The notes below the pieces were generated by a model. It saw only the letters and a list, made by a program, of their open reading frames with translations, was not told the DNA's origin and did no database searches. From Reyranellaceae bacterium (GTDB lineage Bacteria; Pseudomonadota; Alphaproteobacteria; Reyranellales; Reyranellaceae): a DNA stretch of 64,000 nucleotides. The stretch is taken from contig JALHMM010000018.1 of the NCBI GenBank assembly GCA_022844045.1, positions 18,292 to 82,291 of the forward strand. Direction: 5' to 3'. A program made the translations under genes and the position numbers. Positions within the stretch are counted from its first letter, which is position 1. The number at the start of each line of letters is the position of its first letter. This document shows positions 18,517 through 35,491 of the stretch, piece by piece.

Positions 18517-18628
18517 GATCCTTCTTCGCCAGAGCCGCACTCCTCCCGACTTTCCTTGTCCCGGTCCTTGTCACGCACCGGTTGTGTCGACTGGTATCTG
18601 TGTGGGTCGCTCGCCCGCCACGAACGGA

Positions 18629-19561
18629 TTAGGGTCGTTTTCGTCGTTGTAGTTCCATCAGGTTGTCGGCTTGAATTGCGGCGTCTCGTCCGTCGGTCGC
18701 CGACATGTCGGCTCCGACGGATGTGATGTTCTCGGGATGGTCGCGAAACGCGGGGCCGCTGACGATCACGCCGATCGTCCTGTTTCGCGACGCCCTGCGG
18801 ATCTGTCGGATTCCAGCCGCAAGATCGTCGAGATGCGACTCGAGAGTGAGCGAGATTTCGACGACGTCGAACCATTCGCGGCGGACGATACCCACGGTTT
18901 CGGCGCCCGATGCCGAGCAGCCCAGATAGGCGTCCCAGCCGTCCCGCCTGAGGAACTCGGCGGCCAGCACGAGTCCGAACGCACCGAAGATCAAATGCCC
19001 GAAACTGGCCTCTTCCCCGGGGGCCGGCACCAATAGCACGCGATGACCGTGCTCGCGGGGCTTGACCTCTCCACGAAACGCCAGGCCGAACTCGTGGAGG
19101 ATCTGCTGCAGTCGCAGAGTGCCGAGCGTTACAGCGACAAAGTCGCAAACGTCGTCCTTCCAGTAGTCCCCCATCCGCCGCGCCGCCGGCTCTATCAGAT
19201 CGAGATAAATCTGCTCCAGCGACAGGCCTTGTGAGCGCATCGTTTCGACCCGGCTACACGCCTCGGCAACGCTGCCGCCCAGAACCAGTCTTGCGAAGTC
19301 GTCGACCTCCGTGGTCGCGGCCTTCGCGTCGATGCTCGCTGGGGTCCTGACACTACGGATGGCTGAGACAAGCCGCGGGATGATCTCCAACTCGACCACG
19401 CTGGCCACATCGTGCGCCGGCTTAATGAGTCGCCGTTCCCGCTGTTTCCTCGGCGGCGAGTTCAGCCCGGCGATTCCCGCCTGGCTGTCATCTTGGCCGA
19501 GACCGGTCGACTCGAGTTCGAAGCCCCGCATCTCAAGTCGTTCTCTCAAATGACCTGTCAT
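18629..19561 (-). CDS. aerR: B12-binding photosynthesis regulator AerR/PpaA
   Basis: B12-type fold: RRMGDYWKDDVCDFVAVTLGTLRLQQILHEFG...GHRVLLVPAPGEEASFGHLIFGAFGLVLAAEFLRRDGWDAYLG; between ppsR and bchF. Confidence 0.87.
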   Translation of the reverse strand: MTGHLRERLEMRGFELESTGLGQDDSQAGIAGLNSPPRKQRERRLIKPAHDVASVVELEIIPRLVSAIRSVRTPASIDAKAATTEVDDFARLVLGGSVAEACSRVETMRSQGLSLEQIYLDLIEPAARRMGDYWKDDVCDFVAVTLGTLRLQQILHEFGLAFRGEVKPREHGHRVLLVPAPGEEASFGHLIFGAFGLVLAAEFLRRDGWDAYLGCSASGAETVGIVRREWFDVVEISLTLESHLDDLAAGIRQIRRASRNRTIGVIVSGPAFRDHPENITSVGADMSATDGRDAAIQADNLMELQRRKRP

Positions 19562-19601
19562 GGACTGCTCCCTCCCAGAAGGCTAAATCCACTTCCATGT
19601 G

Positions 19602-19640
19602 ATCGTCAACTGAAGTTTACGTTGATCTAGGTTGACACTC
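19602..19640. promoter_or_regulatory. Candidate degenerate PpsR-type sites in the aerR/bchF divergent region
   Basis: CGT-CAACTGAAGTTT-ACG and the partly overlapping CGT-TGATCTAGGTTG-ACA (coordinates approximate); symmetric half-sites with N12 spacing. Confidence 0.4.
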
Positions 19641-19850
19641 CTCGAACAGCGACCTAGGCTTTCTATCAACGAAGGCATTCGCGTCAGGAGTTGCGCAATG
19701 CATCAGACAACGAAAGAGACCAGAAACTCTCGAATATCGGACGATGCGGCCGCCTCATCATCGTTGCGCGCTTCCCGGCCAACATCCGAGTGTCCAAAAT
19801 CCAATGTGTCAAGTCACTCGTACGCTTGGTTTGTCATTGTTGACAGATTT

Positions 19851-21709
<1,859 letters not shown>

Positions 21710-21711
21710 CG

Positions 21712-23257
21712 ATGCAGCTGACGGTCTGGACATACGAGGCTCCTCCCCATGTCGGTGCGATGCGAATCGCCACGGCGATGCGCGGCGTCCACTACGTTCT
21801 GCACGCGCCGCAAGGCGATACGTACGCCGATCTCCTGTTCACGATGATCGAACGTCGTGACCGCAGGCCGCCCGTCACCTACACGACGTTCCAGGCTCGC
21901 GATCTCGGTGGCGACACCGCCACGCTGTTCAAGGATTCAGTGAGCGACGCCTTCGAGCGCTTCCGTCCGGAGCTCATGCTGGTTGGCGCGTCGTGCACCG
22001 CCGAACTCATCCAGGACGATCCAGGTGGCCTGGCGCGCGCCGTCGGCCTGCCGATCCCGGTCATTCCGCTCGAGTTGCCGGCGTATCAGAAGAAGGAGAA
22101 CTGGGGCGCGTCCGAGACGTTCTATCGGATCGCCCGCGCGCTCGTCCGCCCGCCCGAGGCGGGCGCCGGCGCGAACCGGCGAACGGCTGGCGCGAAGCCG
22201 CTCTGCAATCTGCTCGGGCCGACCGCGTTGGGCTTCAGGCATCGCGACGACGTTCGCGAAATCACCGGGTTGTTGGAGCGCCTGGGCGTTGGCGTCAACG
22301 TCGTGGCGCCGCTCGGGGCGAGCCCCTCGGATATCGCCCGTCTTGCCGACGCCGACTTCAATGTCGTGCTCTACCCCGAGATCGCGATGGCGGTCGCGTC
22401 CTGGCTCGAGAAATCGTTCGGCATGCCCACCGTGAAGACGGTACCGATCGGCGACGGCGCGACACGGGAGTTCATCGCGGAGGTCGCAGCCCTGATTGGC
22501 CACGATCCGACATCGGTGCTCGAAGACTCCGGCTCGCGTTCGCCATGGTACTCGAAGTCCGTCGACTCAACCTACCTCACCGGCAAACGCGTCTTCATCT
22601 TCGGCGACGCCACGCACGCCGTGGCCGCGGCCCGCGTGGCGACGCGTGAGCTCGGTTTCTCCGTGGTCGGCCTGGGGACATACAGCAGGGAGTTCGCGCG
22701 CGAGGTTCGCGCGGCAGCGGACGAGCTCGGTCTCGAGGCGCTGATCACCGACGACTACCTGGAGGTCGAGGCTCGCGTCGCTGAACTGCGTCCCGAGTTG
22801 GTTCTGGGCACCCAGATGGAGCGGCACATCGCCAAGCGCCTCGGTATCCCCTGCGCAGTCATTTCGTCGCCGGTACACGTTCAGGACTTTCCCGCCCGCT
22901 ACTCGCCGCAGATGGGCTTCGAGGGCGCCAACGTGATCTTCGACGCCTGGATCCATCCGTTGATGATGGGCCTCGAGGAGCATCTGCTGACGATGTTCCG
23001 CGAAGACTTCGAGTTCCACGACGGCGCCGCGCCCTCGCATCTGGGGTCGGAACATGGCGACCTGACCGAGGCGCGGGAACCCGAAGCGGTGACGCCGGTC
23101 GCCCCGACCGGTCTCGGGCAAGCCCTTCCCTGGACATCCGAGGCGGAACGAGAGCTGAAGAAGATCCCGTTCTTCGTACGGGGCAAGGCGCGGCGAAACA
23201 CCGAACGCTTTGCCGGCGAACGTGGCGTGGCAACCATCACGATCGAGACCTTGTACG

Positions 23258-23283
<26 letters not shown>
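21712..23283 (+). CDS. bchB: Light-independent protochlorophyllide reductase subunit B
   Basis: [52 protein letters not shown] 21712. Confidence 0.97.
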
Positions 23284-27881
<4,598 letters not shown>

Positions 27882-27882
<1 letters not shown>

Positions 27883-28583
27883 TGGATTCCGCATCCTACA
27901 CCGAGCGTCGTAGTCAGATCGAAGCCTACTTCGATCGCACCGCCGTCGACGCCTGGTCGAGGCTGACGTCGGATGCGCCGGTCGGACGGATTCGCGCCAC
28001 GGTCAGGGCTGGGCGTGACCGGATGCGCGCCACGATTCTCGAATGGCTGCCCGTCGATCTGCGCGGCAGACGGGTACTCGACGCCGGGTGCGGTACGGGG
28101 GCGCTGGCGGTCGAATTGGCGCGGCGGGGGGCCGAGGTCGTCGCGGTAGACCTGTCGCCGACTCTGGTCGGTTTGGCGCAGGAGCGCATGATGCCAGGTC
28201 CGATGGCCGGGTCCGTCCGCTTCGCCGTGGGTGACATGCTGGGCACGTCGCTCGGACGCTTCGACCACGTCGTCGCCATGGACTCGCTGATACACTATCG
28301 TGCCGATGACATGGTGCGCGCGATCGGCAGTCTGGCGCAGCGCACCGATCGCTCCCTGATCTTCACCTTCGCGCCGCGGACCCCCGCGCTTGCCTTGATG
28401 CACGCTGTCGGTCGCTGCTTTCCGCGCGGCGATCGCGCGCCCGCGATCGAACCGATTGCCGCCGGAGTGATCCACCGACGTATCGGTGACGACTCGGCGG
28501 TGGGCTCGTGGCGGGCCGCGCGGACGCAGCGGATCGCCAGCGGTTTCTATACCTCCCAAGCCATGGAGGTTCTGCCGGCATGA
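27882..28583 (+). CDS. bchM: Magnesium-protoporphyrin O-methyltransferase
   Basis: MDSASYTERRSQIEAYFDRTAVDAWSRLTSDAPVGRIRATVRAGRDRMRATIL; SAM motif VLDAGCGTGALAVELARRGAEVVAVDLS. Confidence 0.95.
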
Positions 28584-30016
28584 CTCAGATCAACCAGAGG
28601 ATGGCTCGGATATGGATCGCGCTCGGGCCGCGATTCCTTCCGTTCGCCGATGCGGCGACGGTCGAGCTGCCCCTTGGGCGACTGGTGCGCTTGTCGTTGT
28701 TCCAGGTGTCGGTCGGCATGGCGGTGGTGCTGCTCAACGGCACACTGAACCGGGTCATGATCGTCGAGCTTCAGGTGCCGACCTGGCTCGTGGCGCTGAT
28801 GATCTCTCTGCCGCTGATGTTCGCACCGCTGCGGGCACTTGTGGGCTTCCGGTCGGACACGCATCGCTCTTTCCTCGGTTGGCGGCGCGTGCCCTACATC
28901 TGGCTGGGCACCATGCTGCAGTTCGGTGGCTTCGCCATCATGCCGTTCGCGCTGCTGGTCCTGTCTGGTGACACCCACGGTCCGGCGTGGATCGGGCAGG
29001 CGGGCGCCGCGCTGGCGTTTCTCCTCGTCGGCGCGGGGCTGCATACGACGCAGACGGCCGGATTGGCGCTGGCGACTGATCTCGCACCGGATGAATCGCG
29101 TCCGCGCGTCGTGGCGTTCCTTTATGTCCTGTCGCTGGTCGGCATGGTCGGCAGCTCTCTGGCGTTCAGCGCGGCGCTTGCGGACTTCGACCAGATTCGG
29201 CTGATCCAGGTCATCCAGGGCGCCGCGCTGATCACCTTCGTGCTCAATGCGATCGCGCTCTGGAAGCAGGAACCCAGAAGGCCGTCGGTCACCTTGCCGG
29301 ATCGCGAGCGTCCAGCTTTCCGCGATGCGTTGAAGTCGCTACGTGCCAAAGGGCTTTCGGCGCGCTCGTTGGTTGCCGTCGGGCTGGGGACGGCCGCGTT
29401 CAGCATGCAGGATATCCTTCTCGAGCCCTACGGGGGCGAGGTCCTCAAGATGTCGGTCGGCGAGACCACAGCACTCACGGCGTTCCTTGCAGCTGGAACC
29501 TTGGCTGGCCTCGCATTGGCGTCGAGGCTGCTTGCGCGCGGTATCGGCGCCTATCGGCTGGCAGGCTACGGCGCGGTCTTGGGCATCGTCGCGTTCTCGT
29601 TGGTGATATTCGCCGCGCCACTCGGGTCCTTGCTCCTGTTTCTGCTCGGCACGACGCTCATCGGCTTCAGTGGTGGCCTCTTCGCGGTCGGGACCCTGAC
29701 AGCGGTCATGGACTTGGCGCGCGACGGTCAGGGCGGGCTGATCCTCGGCGCCTGGGGTGCCGTCCAGGCGTCGGCGGCCGGCATTGGAATCGCCTTGGGT
29801 GGCCTCGTGCGCGATGTGATTTCCGCTCTCGCCGCGAACGGTACGCTTGGTCCGGCGATGGCTGGCCCGTCAGTCGGCTACAGCGTCGTCTACCATATTG
29901 AGATTGCTCTCTTGTTCTGCGCTCTCGTCGCGCTGGGTCCGCTCGCCAGCCGCCGGAACCGGGAGCGGCGGCAAGGTGGTTCATCCAGGTTCGGCCTCGC
30001 CGAGATGCCTGGCTAG
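28580..30016 (+). CDS. lhaA: Light-harvesting complex assembly/BCD-family MFS protein LhaA
   Basis: PucC family: VGMAVVLLNGTLNRVMIVELQVPTWLVALMISLPLMFAPLRALVGFRSDTHRSFLGWRRVPYIW; between bchM and puhA. Confidence 0.93.
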   Translation: MTQINQRMARIWIALGPRFLPFADAATVELPLGRLVRLSLFQVSVGMAVVLLNGTLNRVMIVELQVPTWLVALMISLPLMFAPLRALVGFRSDTHRSFLGWRRVPYIWLGTMLQFGGFAIMPFALLVLSGDTHGPAWIGQAGAALAFLLVGAGLHTTQTAGLALATDLAPDESRPRVVAFLYVLSLVGMVGSSLAFSAALADFDQIRLIQVIQGAALITFVLNAIALWKQEPRRPSVTLPDRERPAFRDALKSLRAKGLSARSLVAVGLGTAAFSMQDILLEPYGGEVLKMSVGETTALTAFLAAGTLAGLALASRLLARGIGAYRLAGYGAVLGIVAFSLVIFAAPLGSLLLFLLGTTLIGFSGGLFAVGTLTAVMDLARDGQGGLILGAWGAVQASAAGIGIALGGLVRDVISALAANGTLGPAMAGPSVGYSVVYHIEIALLFCALVALGPLASRRNRERRQGGSSRFGLAEMPG

Positions 30017-30043
30017 CTTCAATCCGTCGGGAGGTCTTCCGTC

Positions 30044-30805
30044 ATGCAAGGCTCCATCATCGGCTCCATCGACCTCACATTGGTCACCCTTTACATGTTC
30101 TGGCTATTCCTCGCCGGTCTCATCTTCTATCTGCGCCGTGAGGACAAACGCGAAGGATACCCGCTGGAGTCCGATCGCTCCGGCCTTATCACGGTGCAGG
30201 GATTTCCGGCGATGCCGGCGCCCAAGACGTTCCTCCTGCCCCATGGCGGCAGCACCAGCGCGCCCAGCGGCAAGGTCGATGACCGAGAGATCCTCGCGAC
30301 CCCGATCGGTCAATGGCCTGGGGCACCTCTCGAACCGACCGGCAATCCGATGGTCGATGGAGTCGGGCCCGCCGCCTATGCCGCGCGCGCCGACGTGCCC
30401 GAGCTAACGATCGATGGCCATCCGAGCGTCGTGCCGACGCGGGTGGCGAGCGACCACGTCGCCGCGCGCCCTGACGATAGCCCTGTTGGCATGGATGTGC
30501 TCGGAGCCGACGGCGTGGTGGCCGGCACCGTGCGAGATGTATGGGTCGATCGAACCGAACCTCAGATTCGCTACCTTGAGGTCGAGATCGCCGGCCCGCG
30601 CAATGTCCTTCTCCCGATGACGCTTGCGCGCATCAATGGCCGTCGACAGGTGACCGTGAAGTCGATCCTCGCGGCGCAGTTCGCCGACGTGCCCGGGCTG
30701 AAAAACCCCGACCTGGTCACCAAGCGTGAGGAGGATCGCATCAGCGCCTACTATGCGAGCGGCAATCTGTACGCCACTCCGTCCAGGCTGGGGCCACTCC
30801 TATGA
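30044..30805 (+). CDS. puhA: Photosynthetic reaction centre H subunit
   Basis: GSIDLTLVTLYMFWLFLAGLIFYLRREDKREGYPLESDR. Confidence 0.97.
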   Translation: MQGSIIGSIDLTLVTLYMFWLFLAGLIFYLRREDKREGYPLESDRSGLITVQGFPAMPAPKTFLLPHGGSTSAPSGKVDDREILATPIGQWPGAPLEPTGNPMVDGVGPAAYAARADVPELTIDGHPSVVPTRVASDHVAARPDDSPVGMDVLGADGVVAGTVRDVWVDRTEPQIRYLEVEIAGPRNVLLPMTLARINGRRQVTVKSILAAQFADVPGLKNPDLVTKREEDRISAYYASGNLYATPSRLGPLL

Positions 30806-31470
30806 GCGGCGACTACGACTTCGAGCCCGTCCGGGGGTTGCCGGAGCACCTGCCCGCGGGCGAGACGTTGATTTGGCAGGGTGGCCCCGACTGGCGGTCG
30901 CTGGCGGTTCGCGCCTTTCACCTCAAGAAGGTCGTCCTGTACTTCGGCCTTCTTGCCATCTGGTCGATTGTCTCGGCATGGGCCGACGATCGGAAGCTCG
31001 GTGAGGCGTTGGTCGGCGCGGCCTGGATCCTGCCGGTGACGCTGGCCGCCGTCGTACCGCTTGCCTTGCTGGCTTGGCTCATCGCGCGCACAACGGTCTA
31101 TTCGATCACCAGCAAGCGCGTCGTGATGCGGATTGGCGTTGCGCTGCCGATCACGATCAACATTCCCTTCAAGGCGATCGAGTCGATCGGGATGCGGCGG
31201 CATCACGACGGATCCGGTGACCTCCCGGCTTCGATCATGAAGGGCTACAAACTGGCATTTCTGGTGCTCTGGCCACATGTGCGGCCGTGGCATATCCGAC
31301 ATCCTCAGCCGATGCTGCGGTGCGTACCCGACTGTGAGCGGGTCGCGGGTATCCTGGCGCAAGCCATTTCGGGCGATGCTGCCCAGGCTCGGCAGCCGAT
31401 AACAGACGCGGCGCGCGAACCGGATCGACGGCCCACGCCGGTCGTGCCGGCCTCGGCGGCTGCTGCGTGA
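30802..31470 (+). CDS. puhB: Photosynthetic complex assembly protein PuhB
   Basis: EPVRGLPEHLPAGETLIWQGGPDWRSLAVRAFHLKKVVLYFGLLAIW; follows puhA. Confidence 0.92.
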   Translation: MSGDYDFEPVRGLPEHLPAGETLIWQGGPDWRSLAVRAFHLKKVVLYFGLLAIWSIVSAWADDRKLGEALVGAAWILPVTLAAVVPLALLAWLIARTTVYSITSKRVVMRIGVALPITINIPFKAIESIGMRRHHDGSGDLPASIMKGYKLAFLVLWPHVRPWHIRHPQPMLRCVPDCERVAGILAQAISGDAAQARQPITDAAREPDRRPTPVVPASAAAA

Positions 31471-31483
31471 GGAGGGCCCAGTC

Positions 31484-31945
31484 ATGAGCCATTCCCACAC
31501 TGTCAGGCCCATCCCCCGTGGCATTCTGATCGGCGCCGGGGTCATGATCGCGGTCTCGATCGCCCTTGCCGGTGTGGCTCGTATGACGGGCGTGGGCACG
31601 GTGCGCGTCGTCAGCGATGCCGCCGTCGTCGAAAGCCGGGATCTGCGCTTCACCGACCGGCGCGACGGCTCGATCGTCATACTCGACGTGGCCACCGAAG
31701 AGGTCGTGTCGGTGGTCGCGCCGGCCACCAACGGTTTCATCCGTGGCGCGCTGCGAGGCCTTGCGCGTGAGCGGCGGCAGCAAGGCGTCGGTGCGGGCCC
31801 GGCCTTCCGGTTGGCCCGGTGGGCCGACGGACGGCTGACCATCGAGGATCCGGTGACCAGTCGGGTCATCGACCTGACAGCCTTCGGTCCGACGAACACC
31901 GCGGCGTTCGCGGCTCTTCTGGCGAGCAAGGGAACGACACGATGA
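31484..31945 (+). CDS. puhC: Photosynthetic complex assembly protein PuhC
   Basis: RDLRFTDRRDGSIVILDVATEEVVSVVAPATNGFIRGALRGLARERR; follows puhB. Confidence 0.9.
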   Translation: MSHSHTVRPIPRGILIGAGVMIAVSIALAGVARMTGVGTVRVVSDAAVVESRDLRFTDRRDGSIVILDVATEEVVSVVAPATNGFIRGALRGLARERRQQGVGAGPAFRLARWADGRLTIEDPVTSRVIDLTAFGPTNTAAFAALLASKGTTR

Positions 31946-32247
31946 TCGGTGGCTTCCTCTACGCGCGCCGCACGCTCGATGTCGGCTGCACCATCGATAT
32001 CGAGCATACGGCCGACAGCCTGCACGCCCACGTCGATCTCGACGGCGAGCCGGACATTGGCCCGGGCGATCAGGTGGTTATTCATGCGGCGCCAATGAAG
32101 GTGGCCCATGGTGAGCGGATGGTCGTGAGACGCGTCGCCACCATCGCGCGCTCGTCGTGGATCGAGCGCCTGTGGGTCCGTTCGATCGCCTATCGCGGGC
32201 TGACCGACCTCTATGAAATTGGCTTCTCGATCGGGAGGCACCGATGA
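31942..32247 (+). CDS. Small conserved PGC-type hypothetical protein (101 aa) between puhC and acsF
   Basis: [51 protein letters not shown]...; overlaps both neighbours by 4 nt. Confidence 0.75.
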   Translation: MIGGFLYARRTLDVGCTIDIEHTADSLHAHVDLDGEPDIGPGDQVVIHAAPMKVAHGERMVVRRVATIARSSWIERLWVRSIAYRGLTDLYEIGFSIGRHR

Positions 32248-33308
32248 CCGCCATGCTCCGCGAGTCCGTTTCCAACGCCACGACCGAGTTGGCGCGGCAG
32301 GACACCGTTCTCAGTCCACGGTTCTATACGACCGATTTCAAGGAGCTCGATCGCACCGATGTCGGTCCCGTGCGGCGCGAGTGGGATGAACTCCTTGCCG
32401 AGATGCGCCGCGACCCCAACAAGTCGCACTTTGTTCGAAACGAGAATTTCGACCTGGATCTGTCGCGGCTGCCAAACGACCTTCGTGAGGAGTTCATCGA
32501 ATTTCTTGTGAGTTCGGTCACGGCGGAATTCTCGGGCTGCATTCTGTATGCCGAGATCAAGAAGCGATCGACCAATCCAGATGTCCGCGAGCTCTTCAGC
32601 TACATGAGTCGCGACGAGGCGCGGCATGCCGGCTTCATCAACGAGTCGCTCAAGGATTTCGGGATCGGCGTCGACCTCGGCTTCCTGACGCGGGTGAAGA
32701 AGTACACCTACTTCAAGCCGAAGTTCATCTACTACGCGACCTACCTGTCGGAGAAGATCGGCTACGCGAGATACATCACGATCTTCCGGCAGTTCGAACG
32801 CCATCCCGAGCGCCGCTTTCATCCGATTTTCAAGTGGTTCGACAAGTGGTGCAACGACGAGTTCCGCCATGGCGAGGCTTTCGCGCTCCTGATGCGCGCG
32901 AACCCGAGCCTTCTCTCCGGCGTCAACAGGCTCTGGATCCGCTTCTTCGTGCTCGCCGTGTTCGCCACAATGTATGTCCGTGACCACTCTCGGCCGCTGT
33001 TTCACTCGGCGCTGGGGATGGATCCGACCGACTACGATTTCGAGGTGTTCCGCATCACCTCCGAGATCTCCCGGCAGGTCTTCCCGGTGACACTTGATCT
33101 CGACAACCCGGCGTTTCGCGCTGGCCTCGATCGTCTCTGGCGGCTGTCCGAGGCGATCTCGGCGGCGCGCGCGGAGGGTGGGCTCGCGGGTCGCGCCAAG
33201 CGCCTGGCGCTGACAGCGGCGGTCGCGGCGACGTTCGTCAGACTCTACCTTCTACCCGCCAAGCGACATCCCTTGCCGGAGCAGGTCCGCCTGCAACCGG
33301 CCTGGTAG
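32244..33308 (+). CDS. acsF: Aerobic Mg-protoporphyrin IX monomethyl ester oxidative cyclase
   Basis: Diiron-type [53 protein letters not shown]. Confidence 0.97.
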   Translation: MTAMLRESVSNATTELARQDTVLSPRFYTTDFKELDRTDVGPVRREWDELLAEMRRDPNKSHFVRNENFDLDLSRLPNDLREEFIEFLVSSVTAEFSGCILYAEIKKRSTNPDVRELFSYMSRDEARHAGFINESLKDFGIGVDLGFLTRVKKYTYFKPKFIYYATYLSEKIGYARYITIFRQFERHPERRFHPIFKWFDKWCNDEFRHGEAFALLMRANPSLLSGVNRLWIRFFVLAVFATMYVRDHSRPLFHSALGMDPTDYDFEVFRITSEISRQVFPVTLDLDNPAFRAGLDRLWRLSEAISAARAEGGLAGRAKRLALTAAVAATFVRLYLLPAKRHPLPEQVRLQPAW

Positions 33309-33324
33309 CGGGGTATCGGCGTCC

Positions 33325-34260
33325 ATGCTTCAAGTCGCCCTGCCTGTCCTGTACGCGCTGTTCGTCTGGTGGTTCAGCACCGGGATCGTGCTTTACCTCG
33401 TGACCTTGCCGCGGCGCACGCATCGCTGGAGTCTGCTGGGCGTGACGCTGCTGACGGCCGCCGCGCTCTGGGGGCTGTCGGCGAGCTCGATGGACGCGAC
33501 GGTGAGCAATGCCTATGCGGCCTTCGCCTGCGCGATCGTCGTTTGGGGCTGGCAGGAGATCTGCTTTCTCACGGGAGTTACCGCCGGACCGCGCATCGAT
33601 CCTTGTCCCGCGGGTCTTGGTGGCTGGAAGCGCGTCGGCGCGGCCATTGGGGTCATCCTATACCATGAGCTTCAGCTGCTCGCGCTCGGCGTCGCGATCG
33701 TCATCGCGACCGCTGGCGGCGCGAACCAGGTCGGACTCTGGACCTTTGTCGTCCTCTGGACGATGCGTCTCAGCGCGAAGCTGAATCTCTTCCTGGGCGT
33801 GCCCTTCCTGCACGATGACTGGCTGCCGCATCATCTGCGACACGTGGCGACGTACTTCCGGATCAGGTCGATGAATTACCTTTTCCCAGTGGCGGTAACG
33901 GTGTCCTCGATCGTGGTCTTCGTGCTGGTGCGCTCGGCGCTCAGTCCGGAGACCGGCCCGTTCGACGCGACGGCTCAGCTTTTGCTCGCATCGCTCCTGG
34001 CGCTCGCCGTTCTGGAGCATTGGTTCATGGTGCTGCCGCTGCCTGTCGCCAGGTTGTGGGCCGGATTCCGCGCCAGGCGCCGCAGCGTCGCCGGCGGTGA
34101 AGGAGCGGAGCCTGAGATGGTCGCCGCTCCGGCCTCGCCGCGCGTTGTGAATCAGCCGGTCGATGATCACCTCGCGATGGCGAAACCGCAGCCTTTCATC
34201 GCCGCGACGCAGCCTGTCCTTGTCTTTTCTGTTCCGACGATCAACGGGGGACGACCATGA
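33325..34260 (+). CDS. puhE: PuhE (DUF3623-type PGC membrane protein)
   Basis: [34 protein letters not shown]...[28 protein letters not shown]; between acsF and hemA. Confidence 0.9.
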   Translation: MLQVALPVLYALFVWWFSTGIVLYLVTLPRRTHRWSLLGVTLLTAAALWGLSASSMDATVSNAYAAFACAIVVWGWQEICFLTGVTAGPRIDPCPAGLGGWKRVGAAIGVILYHELQLLALGVAIVIATAGGANQVGLWTFVVLWTMRLSAKLNLFLGVPFLHDDWLPHHLRHVATYFRIRSMNYLFPVAVTVSSIVVFVLVRSALSPETGPFDATAQLLLASLLALAVLEHWFMVLPLPVARLWAGFRARRRSVAGGEGAEPEMVAAPASPRVVNQPVDDHLAMAKPQPFIAATQPVLVFSVPTINGGRP

Positions 34261-35468
34261 ACTATGAAGCCTTCTTCCGCCGGCAGTTGGACGGGCTGCA
34301 TGCCGAAGGTCGCTACCGGGTCTTCGCCGACCTTGAGCGCCAGGCGGGCTCCTTTCCCCGTGCCACCCACTATTGCGACCGGGGCCAGGCGCCCGTGACG
34401 GTCTGGTGCTCGAACGACTATCTCGGGATGGGGCAGCATCCGCTGGTCCTCGGCGCCATGCATGAGGCGCTCGATCGTTGCGGCGCCGGCGCGGGCGGTA
34501 CGCGAAACATCGCCGGTACCAACCACTATCATGTGCTGTTGGAGCGCGAGCTTGCTGATCTGCATGGCAAGCAGAGCGCGCTGCTGTTCACGTCGGGATA
34601 TGTGTCGAACTGGGCGAGCCTTGGCACGCTCGCGTCGCGCATGCCGGGCTGCGTCGTGCTGTCGGATGCGCTGAACCACGCCTCGATGATCGAGGGAATC
34701 CGGCATAGCCGCGCCGAGACCCGGGTGTTCGCGCACAACGACCCGGCGGACCTCGCGCGCAAGCTGGCTGATCTCGATCCGTCGCGGCCCAAGCTCGTGG
34801 CGTTCGAGTCGGTGTACTCGATGGATGGCGATATCGCGCCGATCCAGGAGATTTGCGATGTCGCCGAACGGTACGGCGCGATGACCTATCTCGATGAAGT
34901 CCACGCCGTCGGCCTTTATGGTCCGCGTGGCGGCGGCGTGGCGGAGCGCGACGGTCAGAGTCACCGACTGACGGTCATCGAGGGCACGCTGGCGAAGGCG
35001 TTCGGCGTCGTCGGCGGTTACATCGCCGCGTCCGAGGCGCTGTGCGACTTCGTGCGCAGCTTCGCCTCCGGCTTCATCTTCACCACGGCGCTGCCACCGG
35101 CGAGCGCGGCCGGCGCCCTGGCGAGCATCCGTCACCTCAAGGTCAGTGGCGCGGAACGCGCGCAGCAACAACAGCGGGTCGCCAGCCTGCGTCGCCGCCT
35201 GGACGCGGCGGGCTTGCCGTACCTGCGCAACGAAAGCCACATCGTGCCCGTCATGGTGCGCGATCCGGTGCTCTGCAAGCGCATCAGCGACCAGCTGCTC
35301 GAGGACTACGGCATCTACGTGCAGCCGATCAACTATCCGACGGTCGCCCGCGGCACCGAGCGGCTGCGCATCACGCCATCGCCGCTGCACAGCGATGCCG
35401 ACATCGACCATCTTGTGTCATCGCTGTCCGCCATCTGGTCGACGCTCGGGCTGCGGCAGGCGGCGTAG
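34257..35468 (+). CDS. hemA: 5-aminolevulinate synthase
   Basis: [28 protein letters not shown]...[54 protein letters not shown]. Confidence 0.97.
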   Translation: MNYEAFFRRQLDGLHAEGRYRVFADLERQAGSFPRATHYCDRGQAPVTVWCSNDYLGMGQHPLVLGAMHEALDRCGAGAGGTRNIAGTNHYHVLLERELADLHGKQSALLFTSGYVSNWASLGTLASRMPGCVVLSDALNHASMIEGIRHSRAETRVFAHNDPADLARKLADLDPSRPKLVAFESVYSMDGDIAPIQEICDVAERYGAMTYLDEVHAVGLYGPRGGGVAERDGQSHRLTVIEGTLAKAFGVVGGYIAASEALCDFVRSFASGFIFTTALPPASAAGALASIRHLKVSGAERAQQQQRVASLRRRLDAAGLPYLRNESHIVPVMVRDPVLCKRISDQLLEDYGIYVQPINYPTVARGTERLRITPSPLHSDADIDHLVSSLSAIWSTLGLRQAA

Positions 35469-35491
35469 TCAAATCGGTGCGGGGTACCCTC

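Noticed and set aside
35042-35491. N-terminal extension of Dxs
   Set aside because: Lies in the hemA coding region out of frame; the Dxs start is at ATG 35492.
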